Shown here piece after piece: positions 39,661 through 52,200 of a DNA stretch of 64,000 nucleotides. Numbering within the stretch: the first letter of the stretch is position 1; every line of letters starts with the position of its first letter. The stretch comes from Acanthamoeba castellanii str. Neff. Taxonomy: Eukaryota > Discosea > Longamoebia > Acanthamoebidae. The notes under the pieces are model-generated. The model ran no database searches, was not told the DNA's origin, and saw nothing but the letters and a program-made list of their open reading frames with translations. Position numbers and translations under genes: made by a program. The stretch is taken from contig NW_004457390.1 in NCBI RefSeq assembly GCF_000313135.1, forward strand, positions 135,159 to 199,158, read 5' to 3'.

Positions 39661-42129
39661 CTAGAAGAACATGAGGCCAACGGACGTCAGTACGTTGCCG
39701 ACGAAGAGCGCGGCGGTGCCTGTGGAAAGGACCCGGAGGATGAGGTCGCGCGTGCGCGGGGCCAGCGAGGGGAAGAAGAGGGAGAGGATGGCGGTGGCGG
39801 CCCATTGGCCGTCGAGCCACTGGATGGGGGCCATGTTGATCACCGCCAGGCCGCCCGAAAGCGAAGCCGTGTATCTGCTCCCCTACCGTCAGGGCTGCCG
39901 CCAAAACGACACATACGACACAAAAGACACACACAGACACTCACGGCACACGACGCACGGCACGACACGCACGGCACACAGTACCGTAGGGTCTTTTCGA
40001 TCATGGAAGGGAAAGAGGTGGGGAGCATGGGAGAACGGGGCACGTAGTCGCTCACCATCACTACCGGCACATTCGGGTGAGAGGCGAGCAAGAGAGTGAA
40101 AAAGGGAAAGAAAAGAAAGAAAAGAGAAGAAAAAGGAGTCAGACGTACGGGAGTACCAGAGGGCGTGCGGGTGGCCGTAGAAGAGCAGAAAGGAGGAGTC
40201 GTGCAAGGTGAGCTTGATCACGGCGTGATGCTCCTCTGTGACCGGGCGGGCGCACACGAAGCCGGACGCTGAAAAAAAAAAAAAACGGCCGCACGCATGA
40301 ATCACATCGTAGAGAGTCACCGCACACACCGCAACACACGGCACACACTCGGCGAGTGTTGAAGCAGGGACGTACTCTCGGATTGGCACCGCTCGTCCTC
40401 GGAACAGAAGGCGTTGGTTGCCATCTGCCTCGGAATGCTGCACAACTGGCGCGCCGCCGCCGCGGGCGAGGAAGAAGCGCCCAACGGGTCCCCCAGGGTG
40501 AAGCACATCTCGTTGCTGCTCCGGCCATCGTCGGCGTCTGGTGTTGGCTCGACGCCGCCGTCGCTTTGGTCAGCATCGCCACAGCACGCGGTGCCGTGGG
40601 TGCGGATTAGGCGTGACGCCAGCGAGTCACTGCAAACCGTCCACAGCCCGGGTCAGTTGATGGTCTTCCCACTCACAAGCGTGTGAGCCGAGTGTGGAGG
40701 AGGTGCCTGAGACAGAAGCCCGAGTTGAGGCCGGTGGCCTTGTCGGGGTACATCAAGCTGGCGGACCAGCGATTGAGACAGTCGGCCCAGTCGTGGAGTC
40801 CGTTCACGCGACACTCGCCAATGGCCACCACTCTGTGCCCATACTCCACATGACCGAAAAAGGGAGAATCCTACTTGCACGAACACGGCACACACACACG
40901 TTAGAGGCGCAATGTCCGGGTCTGTACAGTTTTCGTCGGGTCTACCTCGGGTACGTGGGTGATGAGCACGCCGTGGCCGGTGCTGTACAGCGGCGACAGC
41001 AGGAATGGAAGGGTCCATATCAACAGCACGCACGCAACCGAGAGGGCGATGTTGTGCCAGGCCCCTGTCCCATCAGATTACATCAGAAAACAAGAACGTG
41101 AGTTCAGCGCAAAGCCGAGAGAATGCAATGAGTGCAATGGGATGGCACACCCGCGCAATAGATCTTGAGGAGCTTGCCGGGAGAGAGGTGCTGTAGGCTG
41201 TCCTCGGGGAGATCGACAAACGCGCCCGGATAGAGCACCACCAGAAAGGCCCCGAATCCATTCACCTGCATGTTCTCGCTGCACACGACCCAGCGTGAAC
41301 AACGCTCACACCAATCAGATCGGTGTTGACGACGCCGTTGTTCCATAACTCCCCTTTGTTGTGGTAGGCGGTGTTGCGGCACCTGGTGGCTGCCAAGGCG
41401 TGGCCGATCTCGTGTATAACGCCAGCCACGGCCAGCGCGATCATATAATAGGCCAAGTGCGACGAGGGCACATTCACGCCGGGCACCTGCACGCGCACAG
41501 ACACATAGGTTTCAGTGATGGTCCACTTCTGGAGGAGAACAGGTTCGTTGCGGCCCTGTACCACTGGCGTGAGCACGGCGGGCTGGTCGGGCTGCTTTAG
41601 CGTCCAGTAGAGATTGAGGGCCAACAGGAGGACCGAACACACCATGGCCGCGAACCCAAATACGGCGCCCAGCGCGTACCTGCGCAGCACACCGATGATG
41701 GCACTGTGAGTTGCGCAGAACGCACGCGCGCACACACGCACACACACGCACACACACGCACACACGCACAACGGTCGGGAGCGGAGTGCGCGTACCACTG
41801 CCTGAGGAAGGTCGGGTAGTTGCGACCCATGCGGGTGAACCACGGGTTGAGCGCCCGTGAGTACCACCGCACATAGCCTGGTCGCAGGTCCACTCCCGCT
41901 CTCGCCAGCCACTCCCCCACGCGCCCGCCTGGGCAACAGTCAGCCGAATCAATATCATTTCATTTCCATTTTATTGTAATTCAAGGTGCAATCTTATTTT
42001 AATCAATTAATCAAAATCTGGATTCGAGAGGAAGGAACCGAATTGGGCGTCGAGGAACTTGAGGCAGGCGAAGAAGGCGACCCACAGGAGGAGGACGGAC
42101 CCCACCACCGACCCAAAGACCCCCCACAT
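39661..42129 (-). CDS. MBTPS2: Site-2 protease (intramembrane metalloprotease, M50)
   Basis: Start ATG 42129 gives an N-terminal membrane helix (VFGSVVGSVLLLWVAFFACL). Exons 42129-42039 and 41928-41796 and the one starting at 41679 join in phase. The active-site helix reads IALAVAGVIHEIGHALAA with the zinc-binding HEIGH. Family-typical FLVVLYPGAFVDL and LLKIYCAG follow, then NIALSVACVLLIW. A PDZ-like Cys-bearing luminal part has GECRVNGLHDWADCLNRW. The distal motif INMAPIQWLDG supplies the third metal ligand. S2P cleaves membrane-bound transcription factors such as SREBP or ATF6 in the Golgi. An internal exon also encodes a Ser/Asp-rich stretch near 40640-40390. A TATA box lies about 41 bases before the ATG, so the leader is very short. 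Confidence 0.92.
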
Positions 42130-42169
42130 ACTCCTCCACGTCGTGTGGCTGCCACGTCGCCGAAGGGTA

Positions 42170-42176
42170 TTTTATA
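42170..42176 (-). promoter_or_regulatory. TATA box of the S2P gene
   Basis: TATAAAA on the minus strand 41 bases before the chosen ATG at 42129. Its spacing supports that start and implies a leader of only about 10 bases. Confidence 0.6.
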
Positions 42177-42276
42177 ATTTGAGAAAAGGAACAATAAAAT
42201 GGCAAAGGCGCGGCGCCACGTCGCAATGCCACCTGTTGGCCTTGTCGAGTACAATGGCTCGCTGCGCTACCTCTAC

Positions 42277-44219
42277 TCACCACTCGAGGGTGTTCTTCTC
42301 CACCGCCGACTGGCTGGAATAGAATTGGGCATACCACCTGTATGCGTTTGGATGATTGTGGGATATGAGGAACCGAGCACGCAGTGTTGTCCCACAGGGA
42401 GGCGTACCTGCGCAGTCTCTGTACGGGGCCGTCCTCCTTGACCAGGATGGGCTTCAGCTGCCACACCTTGTTCTCCCAGATGGAGATGTCGTTCTTCCAT
42501 TGCGCTATCCAGTTACCCACCACGTACCACACCAGAATCCTGCCCAAGCAGACCGAGGCACAGTCAGAGGTCGTTCCATAGCTGGTCGTGTCGTGTCGTT
42601 GGTCGTGTCGTGTCGTGTCGTGTCGTGTCGTGTCGTGTCGTGTCGTGTCGTGCGTGCGGTTTACAACCTGGGGATGCTCTTGTCCGCCCAATAGCGGAAC
42701 TCGACCTTCTGCAGTAGCGGCTCGAGGGGCGTGTGCGTGTGGAACAGTAGAATCTCTCCGAGCTCGGTCTCAAAGCGAAAGTAGCAGATGCTCGCTGCCC
42801 ATTTCGAGGTTAGTTTTATTATAGATTGTTGCTTTGCCGCCAAAACAAAGAAGAGGGTGCGTACCGGGTCCAACAAACGAGACGGTGCCCTTCGCGTCTG
42901 TTCGAGGGAGGTCTCGACCGCAGAACTGGAGGTGGGCCTTGTCCAGGAAGTACGCAATGTGCGATTCATCGCCTTTGCCTGGAATCCAATCTGGATGGGA
43001 GGCGCATACATAGCGAGTGGGCAGTCGGTTGACCACGGGTTGCGAGTTGTATGCAAGATACTACGAGAGGGTACCAGCTTCGTGGATGATGCGCATGCCG
43101 GGAATGGGGATGAGGGTGAAGGGGAGGCACATTTGGCCGTGCAGGGGATCAAAGTGCTGGAAGTCGGCGCTGTTCTCAGCGAATTCCTGGTGGGCACAAG
43201 ATAAGAGTGGTGTGGTGTTGCGGGAAGCGAACAAAGGACGAAGCTGCATACCTGAATATGCATCTTGACGAGGGCATCATACTTGCCTCGGTACACGAAC
43301 TTGCCCTCGTCGATCTCCTTGATACGGGGAGGCACGTAGGGCGGGTTCCGGCCCTCTGTGTAGATAGGAGTGGTTAGTGCTCTTCTGAGGGGGCACGGCA
43401 GCCAGAGAGCGATGAGTGATCTCTGGGCGGAGCGCGCACCCGCATCATACCAGACGCACACAAGCTTGTGGTACTCCAACACCTGCCACGAGCGCGCCTT
43501 GGCGAACCTGACGAAGCGGTCAGCGGGCTTACTACCAGTCAATAAAATGAAGCACAGGCATCCGCTAAAGGAGGGCCGTAGGTACTCGGGCGCCTTCTTC
43601 GAGTAGGGTATGTGGGTGCACTTGCCCTCGCCATTGAAGGTCCACCTGACAGAGAGATCTCTGCCGTGAGCTCGACATCGCACACGCACGACGCGCACGT
43701 AGAAACGCACAGACAAGAAGTGAAAAACTTACTTGTGGAAGGGGCACTCGATGCAGTCGCCCACCACTTTGCTGCCGACGCCCAGGTCGGCGCCCATGTG
43801 CGGGCAGTACGCGTCCAGCACCTTGGCTTCGCCGCTCTCCGTGCGGAACAGGACCAAGTGCTGCCCCAGGCACTCCAGACGCTTCACCCCCTTGGCCGGT
43901 AGGTCGTCTGAGTCGCACAGCTTGTACCTGGTGGTGATGACGGTGTTTTTTAGCACCACCTCCCGTAATACAAATAGGGTGACAGATACCAGCCGTTGGG
44001 GAAGGTGGGCGGGTAGTCCTTGGCGCGTGCGCGCTTCGTGGAGCGTGCGGCAGCGAGGGCCTCCATGGGGTGGGGGCGGGTGCTACCCCACACGCGGTGG
44101 GCGATAAGGCCCAGCACAAAGGCCAACAGCACCACCCCTGCGGTGGTCGGTGAGGGGGTGGCGGAGTAGGCGTAGAGGACGGCGCACAGCACCACGAGAC
44201 TCGCCACCATGACCGACAT
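42277..44219 (-). CDS. Rieske oxygenase of the DAF-36/Neverland (cholesterol 7-desaturase) family
   Basis: Starts at ATG 44219 with two hydrophobic segments (VMVASLVVLCAVLYAY and GVVLLAFVLGLIAHRVW) that anchor it to the ER. The Rieske [2Fe-2S] centre is CPHMG..CPFHKWTFNG with ligands C-x-H and C-x2-H. The family-specific stretches KLVCVWYDAEGRNPPY (the last part from the next exon) and YRGKYDALVKMHIQEFAEN follow. Next comes the mononuclear iron site NSADFQHFDPLHG (D-x2-H-x4-H). The C-terminus is PILVKEDGPVQRLRR joined by splicing to WYAQFYSSQ, with stop at 42277-42279. The family makes 7-dehydrocholesterol-type sterols. It is 147 bases upstream of S2P on the same strand. Confidence 0.88.
42602..42652 (-). 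repeat. Intronic (GTGTC)n pentamer array
   Basis: About ten near-perfect GTGTC pentamers on the plus strand, within an intron of the Rieske gene. Confidence 0.9.
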
Positions 44220-44757
44220 GGCGTGCTTCAGAAGGGAAGTGAGAGAGCAGGGCAGGCCGGTGGAGTGGGCACAGCTTATGGTCAGTTTTTTTGTAACCTA
44301 AATGCGTACAAAAAGGAGCTGGGATTTTATATCTCAAAAGCAATATTCAAGAAAAAATCGTATTGGAGGAAAATGGCGAGCGGCCAGCCACAGGAGTGAG
44401 GGAGGGTAGAAGAGACCCAAGGCACATTGACTCTGTCCAACCCCTAAGCACAACAAGGCAATGCCTGGTCCTCCACTGGCCTAGCTGGTGGGTTTTTGGA
44501 TAATATGAGGAGGATCGTGTTTCTCTCCATATCTGTCACTTGGCGCTGGAAAGGAAAAAGGAGAAAATCGAAGAGAAAAGATGCGAGCACGGCACAAAAA
44601 AAAAGACAAGCAACGCGGCTGAGGGAGAACGTAGAAGTTGCCGAGCAGCTGCGAACAACCAAGAACGTGCAGGCCGTTGATTGCCGTTTACAACCCGCTA
44701 ACGACGCAGGCGGCATCCGCGAACACGGTGCACGACTAGCGCAGACAGCAAGTGAAG
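44220..44757. promoter_or_regulatory. Divergent intergenic region, Rieske gene and PTEN
   Basis: 538 bases between divergent starts. Contains a TATA box for the Rieske gene. The 44440-44750 half, with Lys-rich frames on the plus strand, shows no convincing coding content and is probably PTEN leader and promoter. Confidence 0.4.
44325..44331 (-). promoter_or_regulatory. TATA box of the Rieske desaturase gene
   Basis: TATAAAA on the minus strand 106 bases before ATG 44219. Confidence 0.55.
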
Positions 44758-47700
44758 ATGAATCTTTTCAAGGTGGCTCGAAATGCTGTCTCAAAGGATA
44801 AATTTCGCTTCCAAGATGGTGCCCTGTTCTGCCTTCAACCCTTGCAGCATGTTGGCGCATTAGCAATTGCCGACCTGCTTCCGTGATTATTTACCAATTC
44901 CTTCTCACATTTTTTGTGCAGGCTGGTTCGATCTGGATTTGACGTATATCACCAGCCGAATCATTGCCATGGTACTTGGCGCATGGCGTCTTCGTCTCCC
45001 TTTTTTCTCTAGTTTTTTTAAATGTTTTTATTTACCAATGTACAGGGCATCCCAGGCCAAAAGATGGACAAGATCTGGCGTAATGATGGCGATGGTAAGT
45101 TGCATCCTCCTTCCACCACCGGCTGTTGTTGTGGGCACACAAAGCCGAATGCTCAAGAGCTACTGCTTGTGCCTACTTGCAGACGTGGCCACCTTCCTGT
45201 GGTTCTATCACGCCAAGCACTTCATGGTCTTCAACCTGAGCGGTGAGGAGTACGACTATGCCAAGTTTGACAACAGGGTAAGCGCAAACTCCTTCTCACT
45301 CCATGACTGGTGTGTAGTAGACTCTAAGATCATCTCTTTCACGTGCAGGTGCTCGACTTTGGCTTCCCCGACCACAGCGCGTGTCCGTTGGCCCTCCTCT
45401 TCCAGATCGTGGAGGCCATGAAGAAGTGGCTGAGCGAAGACGAGGAGAACGTGGCCGTCGTTCATTGCTTGGCTGGTACCCACGCACCCAGCACCAAACC
45501 GCCATTCGCTGTTGGCCTCCGAAGCTCAAAATCATCAATTGGTCAGGTAGGGGAAGGACTGGCATGGTCATCAGCACATATCTGCTTAGAGAGGGCTTCT
45601 TTAGAGATGCCAAGGTAAGCACTTCATCTCTTCTTCTTTCTTTCTTCCTCTTCTCCCCCGGTGAACCTGACCACTCTCGTGTCTTATGCGGTGTCCAGGC
45701 GGCGCTTAAATTCTTTGCAGAGGCGCGATCGGCCACGGCCGCCGGAGTGCTGACACCCTCGCAGATCCGCTATGCCCACTACGCCAACGAGATCTACAGG
45801 TAAGCTCGCAAGCAAGCCCTTGCGAGGCCTGAACATGGCAACCACGCGCTCGCTCAAAACTCTCACCTTTGCTGCGCAGAGGTCGGATAGACCCTCCCTT
45901 TGCCAAGGAACGACCACTCGTCTTGAAGAAGATCGTCATCAGCCCCTTCCCCGTCATCCCTGACGCAGGTGCGCTTTCCTCTCGCTGCCCTCTCGAGCTC
46001 GAGCGGTGTCGGTCATTTTAGTCAGCTGACCTTTCACTCCGTCGCTCGCTGTTCGATCTCAGACGACGTGCAGCGGATGGGCGGCTGGGAGCCGGTGATC
46101 AAGGTGCTCACGCTGCAGGGTCACCACAAGGAGAAGAACAACGAGCGCCTCCTCTATTCTTCGGACTACCACCCGACCAAGCTCTACTACAGCAAACCGG
46201 GGAACATCCGAGTTGTGAGGTACACCACAGGTGGCACCGAATCCTGTGCGATGCGCCCGTTCTCAGGCTGTGTTGTGTTGCGGCCACAAGGGAGGTGGAC
46301 AACGGGACGGTGAACCAGGAGAAGGAGCGGATACGCAGCAAGCTGAAGCAAAGAGAGAAGATCGTGGTCGACATTACCAAGGGCTGCTTCGTGCGGGGCG
46401 ACATCCAGCTCAAGTTCTTCCACCAGGCCAGCAGCCGCATCAGCTTCGCGCGCATCCTCAAGAGCGGCTACCTCAAGCCGGTCGAGGTCCTTTCTACCGC
46501 CCTGTCCAAGAAGTACCCCTACATCTGCCTGTTCCGGCTCTCCTTCCACACGTCGTTCGTCGGGCGACAGCTCAACGAGATCATCGCCAAGCAGCAGCGC
46601 GAAAGCGGCGGCGGGGCCGTGACGACCGAGAGCATGGGTGAATCCTACGACGGCGGCAACGGCACCGTGTCGTGGACCCTGCGCAAGGAGGAGCTCGACG
46701 CCATGTTCTCCGGCCCGGCCCACACCAAGATGCTTCCAGACGACTTTGCGATCAAGCTCGTCTTTGGCTACCCTGACGCCTCAGATGATACGCCCGGACT
46801 CCGTTCTTCGACATCGCCCGCCTCTTCTTCTTCCTCCTCACCATCGTCGTCGCCATCTTCATCAGCGAATGCTTCGTCGATGCGTGGCTCGGGTGGATCG
46901 CGATCGACGCCCAACCTGCCGCCGCTCCCGGCGCTGCCCTCTGTTGACGGGGCCACGTCGGCCGTGGCCTCCCTCGCCCTGTCGCCGCGCGGCCCCGAAC
47001 AGCGGGAGAAGCTGGCCCAGCGCCGCACGGGTGACGGCCGCCCGAACGCCCGAGCTACCGTCAATTTCTCCGGCGGCGGCAAGTACAAGGAGGCCGAGCA
47101 CCAGCCACCGTCCTCGCGAGGCCAGCGCGGCACCATCTCCTATTCCTCCATCAAGCGGCATGCCACAGGACCCCTTCAGGTTCGTTCGCGCCCCCCGGGC
47201 ACTTGTCGCTCATTGAGTTCATTCATCGGCTGACCTTGTCCGGTTGGTGGTTCTGCATATGATCACAGAATGAAAGAAAGGCGCAGGAGCGGTCGATCGA
47301 TTTTGAGGACATCTTCTTGAAGACGCCTACTCCGTCTTCTACGGCTTCGTCGCGGGACCACTCCGAGCAACGCATATCTGAATCGACCGAGCCCACGTTC
47401 CCACCGGCCTCGGCGATGCGCCGCCGCAGCTCTCTGCCGTCCAACTCGGCGCAGCATGCCGCCGACGCTGCAGCTGAGACGGCCGCCGTGCATAAAAAAT
47501 CGGTCACCCCGTCGCCCCCGAGGCCCAACCCTTCCGCCAGGCCCGACGCGCCCACCCAGACGCGCGGCTCTTGGCAGCCACCGGCCGAGCGTGATGTGAG
47601 CCCGACGCATCGCGTCGAAATCATGACTTCCACGCCAGCACTCACGAGTTCTCTCCACTCGCCGCTCCGCCCCACGCCACCGTCTTCCTCCTCCTCCTCC

Positions 47701-48942
47701 TCCTTCTCCTCGTTGCCGCAGTTCTCTACCTCCCCGCCGGCCTCGATGACGCCACCCGGCTCAGGAGGGTCCATGTCGAGCAACGGGCAGGCCACGGCCT
47801 ACGCCTATCCGCCATCGGCCATTGCCGCAGCTGCGGCCAGCCACAACCGACAGTCGCTGCTCCAGTCCTACCCGTCGACGCACCCCGTCCTCACCCCGAC
47901 GCCCGCCGGCCTCGTGGCGCCCGTCTCCGCTCCGGCCCACACCGCGGTGCCCTCGCCGGCCCACACCGCGGTGCTCACGCCTACGCCATCGCTCCCGGCC
48001 ATGGGCGGAGGCGGCCCCCCGCCGACCCACCCCCACTCCGCCCCCGCGCAATTCGTTGCTGGCGCCGGTGACGGCAGCGGCAGCGCCCAGCTTCACATGC
48101 CGCTCACGCCCGTGTCTGTCCGGCCTGGCGCCAGCAACCCGCCGCAGCCGCAGCCGCTCAACAACTCATCGGGCGTGTCACCGGTGCGCGCGAGCATGGC
48201 CGTGGGCCATGGCCACGTCCCGCTTCAGCCCACGCCCGCTACGCTCGGCAACGGCAGCGGAAACAGCCATGGCAATGGCAATGTCGGCCAGCTCCCGTCC
48301 TACGCTCATCACCCCCAGCAGCCGCAGCCGCAGCACCAGCAGCACTTCTTCGCGCTGCATGCGCCGCTGCAGCCGGTGCCGGTCCTGCATCAGGACTTCA
48401 CCAGTCGGCTGCCGCCCGTCCGCTTTCCGCCGGCGTCATCGGCACAGGCCATCGACGAGGCCCAGCGCGAGCGCATCCGACAGCAGATCATCGCTGAGCG
48501 GCAGCGCGCGCTCTATCCGCAGCAGCCGCAGACGCAGCCGTCACAAACGCAATCGCAGCCTCAATACCACCAACCACTGCAGCCCGAGAGAGCCCGGGAC
48601 CAGAGCAACGCCAACGCCGCCAACACCATCAACATGGAGAGGCGGAGGCAGCAGGAGGACGAGCGGACGCGGCGAGACAGCTGGGAACGCGAACGAGCGG
48701 CCGCGGCGGACAGGGGCCGGGGCCGGGGCGGAGATGATGGAGGAGACGATCGCGATGACCGACGAGATCGAGGAGGAGGTGGACGAGGAGGAGACGGTCG
48801 AGGAGGTGGAAGAGGAGGAGGCGATGGGCGGCCGCGAGGCGGGGCGAGAGGCGGCGGCGGCGGATCAGGAAATGGGGGTCGGGGAGGACAACCACCTGCG
48901 GCCAGTCCGCGACGCACCTATCACATCTCCGAGATGTTGTGA
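44758..48942 (+). CDS. PTEN: PTEN phosphatase with a ~690-residue disordered/RGG tail
   Basis: Eleven exons (44758-44818, 44922-44971, 45046-45094, 45183-45277, 45349-45475, 45547-45614, 45699-45799, 45880-45968, 46063-46219, 46291-47179 and 47269-48942) give exactly 1119 residues. The N-terminus mirrors PTEN: a basic PIP2-binding leader, then GWFDLDLTYITSRIIAMG, YAKFDNR, the general acid in FGFPDHSACP, the P-loop HCLAGRGRTG and TPSQIRYAHYANEIYRG. A C2 domain runs to about residue 425 (IQLKFFHQASS). Beyond it come Ser/Pro-rich, Gln/His-rich and finally Arg/Gly-rich segments (RGRGRGGDDGGDDRDD). Exons 10 and 11 join in phase 0, so the tail belongs to the same frame. PTEN removes the 3-phosphate of PIP3 at the plasma membrane. 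Confidence 0.92.
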
Positions 48943-49208
48943 AGATGATGACTTCATTCAAAAAAGTCAACATTAAGCTCGAGCAGCTGCAGGTGCTGTT
49001 GTCAACAGTGTCCTTCCTTCTCCATCGGCTTCTCCCTCTTCTTCACCACCCAACAGCTCCATTTGACTCTCCTGTTGCCGCTCCCATGCACCACCACCAG
49101 GTTCGCCGCAGGCCAAGTGAAGACGGCCGAGTGTGTGTGTAACGCGGGGCACCAACCAACGAAAGCACCTCGTGTGTGCCTCTGGCACAAAAAAAGTCGT
49201 TTCTCCCA

Positions 49209-52200
49209 TCACACGCCGAGCTTGGCGAGCCGCTCCTCCACTGCGGCGAGCCTGTCGGCCATCCGTCGCCTCTCGCGCCTCTCGTCGAGCACCAGCCGCC
49301 TGAGCTGCTCGAACGTCGTCGCCAGCTGGCTCTCGTCCTCATCGCCCGCCGCCTGCTGCTGTTGCAGGGCCTCCACCTCCTGCCGCAGCTCCTGATGACC
49401 CTCCGCCCCAGTCACCACCGTAACAGGCGCGGCCGGCACCACTCTGCGTGGTACGTTTGACGGTGGCGTCATCGTCGGCACCGACGACGCACGTTGCACG
49501 TAGGCGCCGCCCGACGTCGTAGCGCCGCTGCTGCCGGCGGTGGGGCGAGAGTAGACCAGTGGCGGGGGGAGTGATGAGCCCGCGCCCGGCGTCGCTGTTG
49601 CTGCGGCCTCGCCGGCGGTGCCGACGCTGACCTTGCGGAGCGGCGGAATGGTCGACGGGATGAGGGTGGGCACGGGCGCAGCGCGTGGCTGCTGGCTGCT
49701 GTTGCTGATCCCTCCGGCGGTGGTGGGGGGCGGCGGCAGGGTGCGGTTGAGGTTCGCACTGCGGCCGACGCGGCTGGCCACAGGATGAGGAGGCTCGCGC
49801 CTGCGCTGCTCCTGCTGGGCCGCGTACTCGCTCTCGCGCAGCCGCATCTCCTCTTCCTCGCGCGCTCGTCTCTCCCGCTCCTTGGCTCGTGGGTCATCGG
49901 CGGTGAGCTGTTGCCGCTCGCGCTCCTCCTTCTCCCTGCGCTCGCGCTCTTCGTTCTCCCGGGCCTCCTTCTCGATCCGCTCGCGCTCCCTCTCGGCCTT
50001 CTCCGCGGCTTCGCGCTTCTCCCGGGCCTCCTTCTCGACGCGCTCGCGCTCGGCCCTCTCCCGCGCCTCCTGCTCGACGCGCTCGCGCTCGGCCGTGTCC
50101 CGGGCCTCCTTTTCAAGGCGCTCGCGCTCTTCCTTCTCCCGGGCCTCCCTCGCCGCGCGCTCCCGAACGGCCTCGAGTGCTCTGGCCCGCTCCTGCTCCT
50201 CCTGCTCCTCCTGCTCCTTCTCGACCCGGAGGCGCTCGATCCCCTCGGCCTCGGCCTTCGCCACCCTCTCGCGCTCGGCGGCCGCCACTCGCTCGAGCTC
50301 CTCCTCGGCCTCGCTGTACTGCAGGAACAGGTCGTTCGTCTGGCTGTAAAAGCTATCGACCACGGCTGGTGGCACGACGTGGCTTACGTGACTGCCGTGA
50401 TGATGGTGGGGGTGGTGGTGGTTGGTTGTTGTTGGCGACGACCTGTTCCAGTCCTACTGCTGCGGTTGCGGTTGCGGCGGCCTCAAGATGGACATAGTTC
50501 TTGGGCACGCGCCCGACCTTTCCGTGCAGCTCGCCTCGGTACCAATTCACCGAGAGGTCCTCGACCAGCTTCACCCGATCCCCCTTCGTGAAACTGGACA
50601 AACCGCACCACCGCACACAAGGACTGGTTAACAACGCACAGCATGGCCAACACCAAAGCCACGACAGAACTAACAGCACGACATGCAACTGAGGATATGC
50701 ACCTGAGCTCGTCATCATTCCTGGCTGCGTAGTGATACATGGCCACCAGCCATGTCTGGCTGGCAGTCATGGCTGAAGCTTCTGGTACAGGGGCAGGAGA
50801 GTGAGACATTGCAATGTGCTTACAACCGCATTTGGGGGGCAGATCATACTATCGGCTTCGAAGGGGAGGGTTTGTCGTGTGGCCCGCGATGGGGGCGCAG
50901 GCACAGCCCTGTTGGGGATCGGACCGTGCGACGCTGCGCGCTGGAGTTGGTGTACGGCTGCTTGGGCGGCTCCGGTTGCAGCAGCAGGAGCGACGGAAGC
51001 CGGCGCGGCGGTAGCTGCTGCTGCGGGTGCGGCTGCCACCGGTGGGCTCGATGGCCTTGACGTAGCTCGAGGGGAAGTAGCCTATCTTCTTGCCCATGCG
51101 CCCCTTCCACCAGGACTCGCTGGCCTTCTTCACCACCTCCACCTCATCCCCTGTTGGTTGTGACGAACGTAAGTGGCCATCAAGACTACTGATGAAGAGC
51201 ACAGGTGGGTGTGGACCTTTCTTGAGGGACAGCTTGGAGGTGTCATCCGTTTTGAAATCGTACAGACAGACCACCATCAGCGGCGCCGTCTCGGCTTCCA
51301 CATGAGCAACCTGCTAACAAACATTGCAGTGTTCGATGTCATCATGTGACGTGCTGTTCGTCGTAGCTCACATAAGAGAAGGGGTACCTGTGGCTTCGCC
51401 ATTGTGCCAGCAACAGCAGCAGAGTGGGCAGCAGCTGCGGAGGGAGGGTTGCTGGCGGCGGAGGCAGGGGTTGTGTTCATCTCCACCAGCCTGACGTAGT
51501 TGGAAGGGAAGAGGCCAACTTGTCCGTTTAGCTCGCCCTCCCACCACCCCTCCTCCTGAAGTTTCTGCAGCACCTGCTCTCCCCGACGACACCACACAAC
51601 CTGGTCAACTCAACTCGAGCTGCAAGAAGAAGAAGAGATAGAGAGTACATTGATAGTGTCTCCTCTCTTGAAGCTGATCTTCTTGTCGTTGTCGCCCGTG
51701 AAGTCGAACAGGGCGACCACTTTGCCGCAAGCCAGGATGTCCGCCGTGTAGCCGCGTCGCCTATAGGCCGCCGACACAGTGGTGCGGGGGCTGGTCGCAG
51801 GGGCTGAAGCACTCGACGATGTAGATGCCGCCCCCGCCGCCATGGTGGTTGAGATTGGTGGCACCCCGCGTGTTCCTTTGGACCACGTCGCATGTGCTGG
51901 AGGGGCACGTTGCGCGGAGGGGGGCGAGCTTTGATTGCCTCGCGAGGCGGTGGTCGACACCTCGCCTCCGCTGACGCTCCCGCTCCACGACGTCCCGCCT
52001 CCTCCACCACTTCCCCCAAGCTTCGAGGTGGTAGCCTCTCCTACGACGGGTACCTCTTGAACGAAGCTCCCAGGGAAGAGGCCACGCTTGCCCTCGACCT
52101 CGCCCACCCACCACCCGCTCTCCTGGCGCTGGAAGACCGAGATGCGCTGGCCCTTCTTAAAGCTGAGCTCCCGGTCGGAGCGCCCCGCGTAGTCGTAGTT

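Noticed and set aside
47269..48942. Separate RNA-binding gene for the RGG region
   Set aside because: The exon joins the PTEN exon in phase 0 and the first residues have no good start of their own; kept as a testable alternative in the findings.
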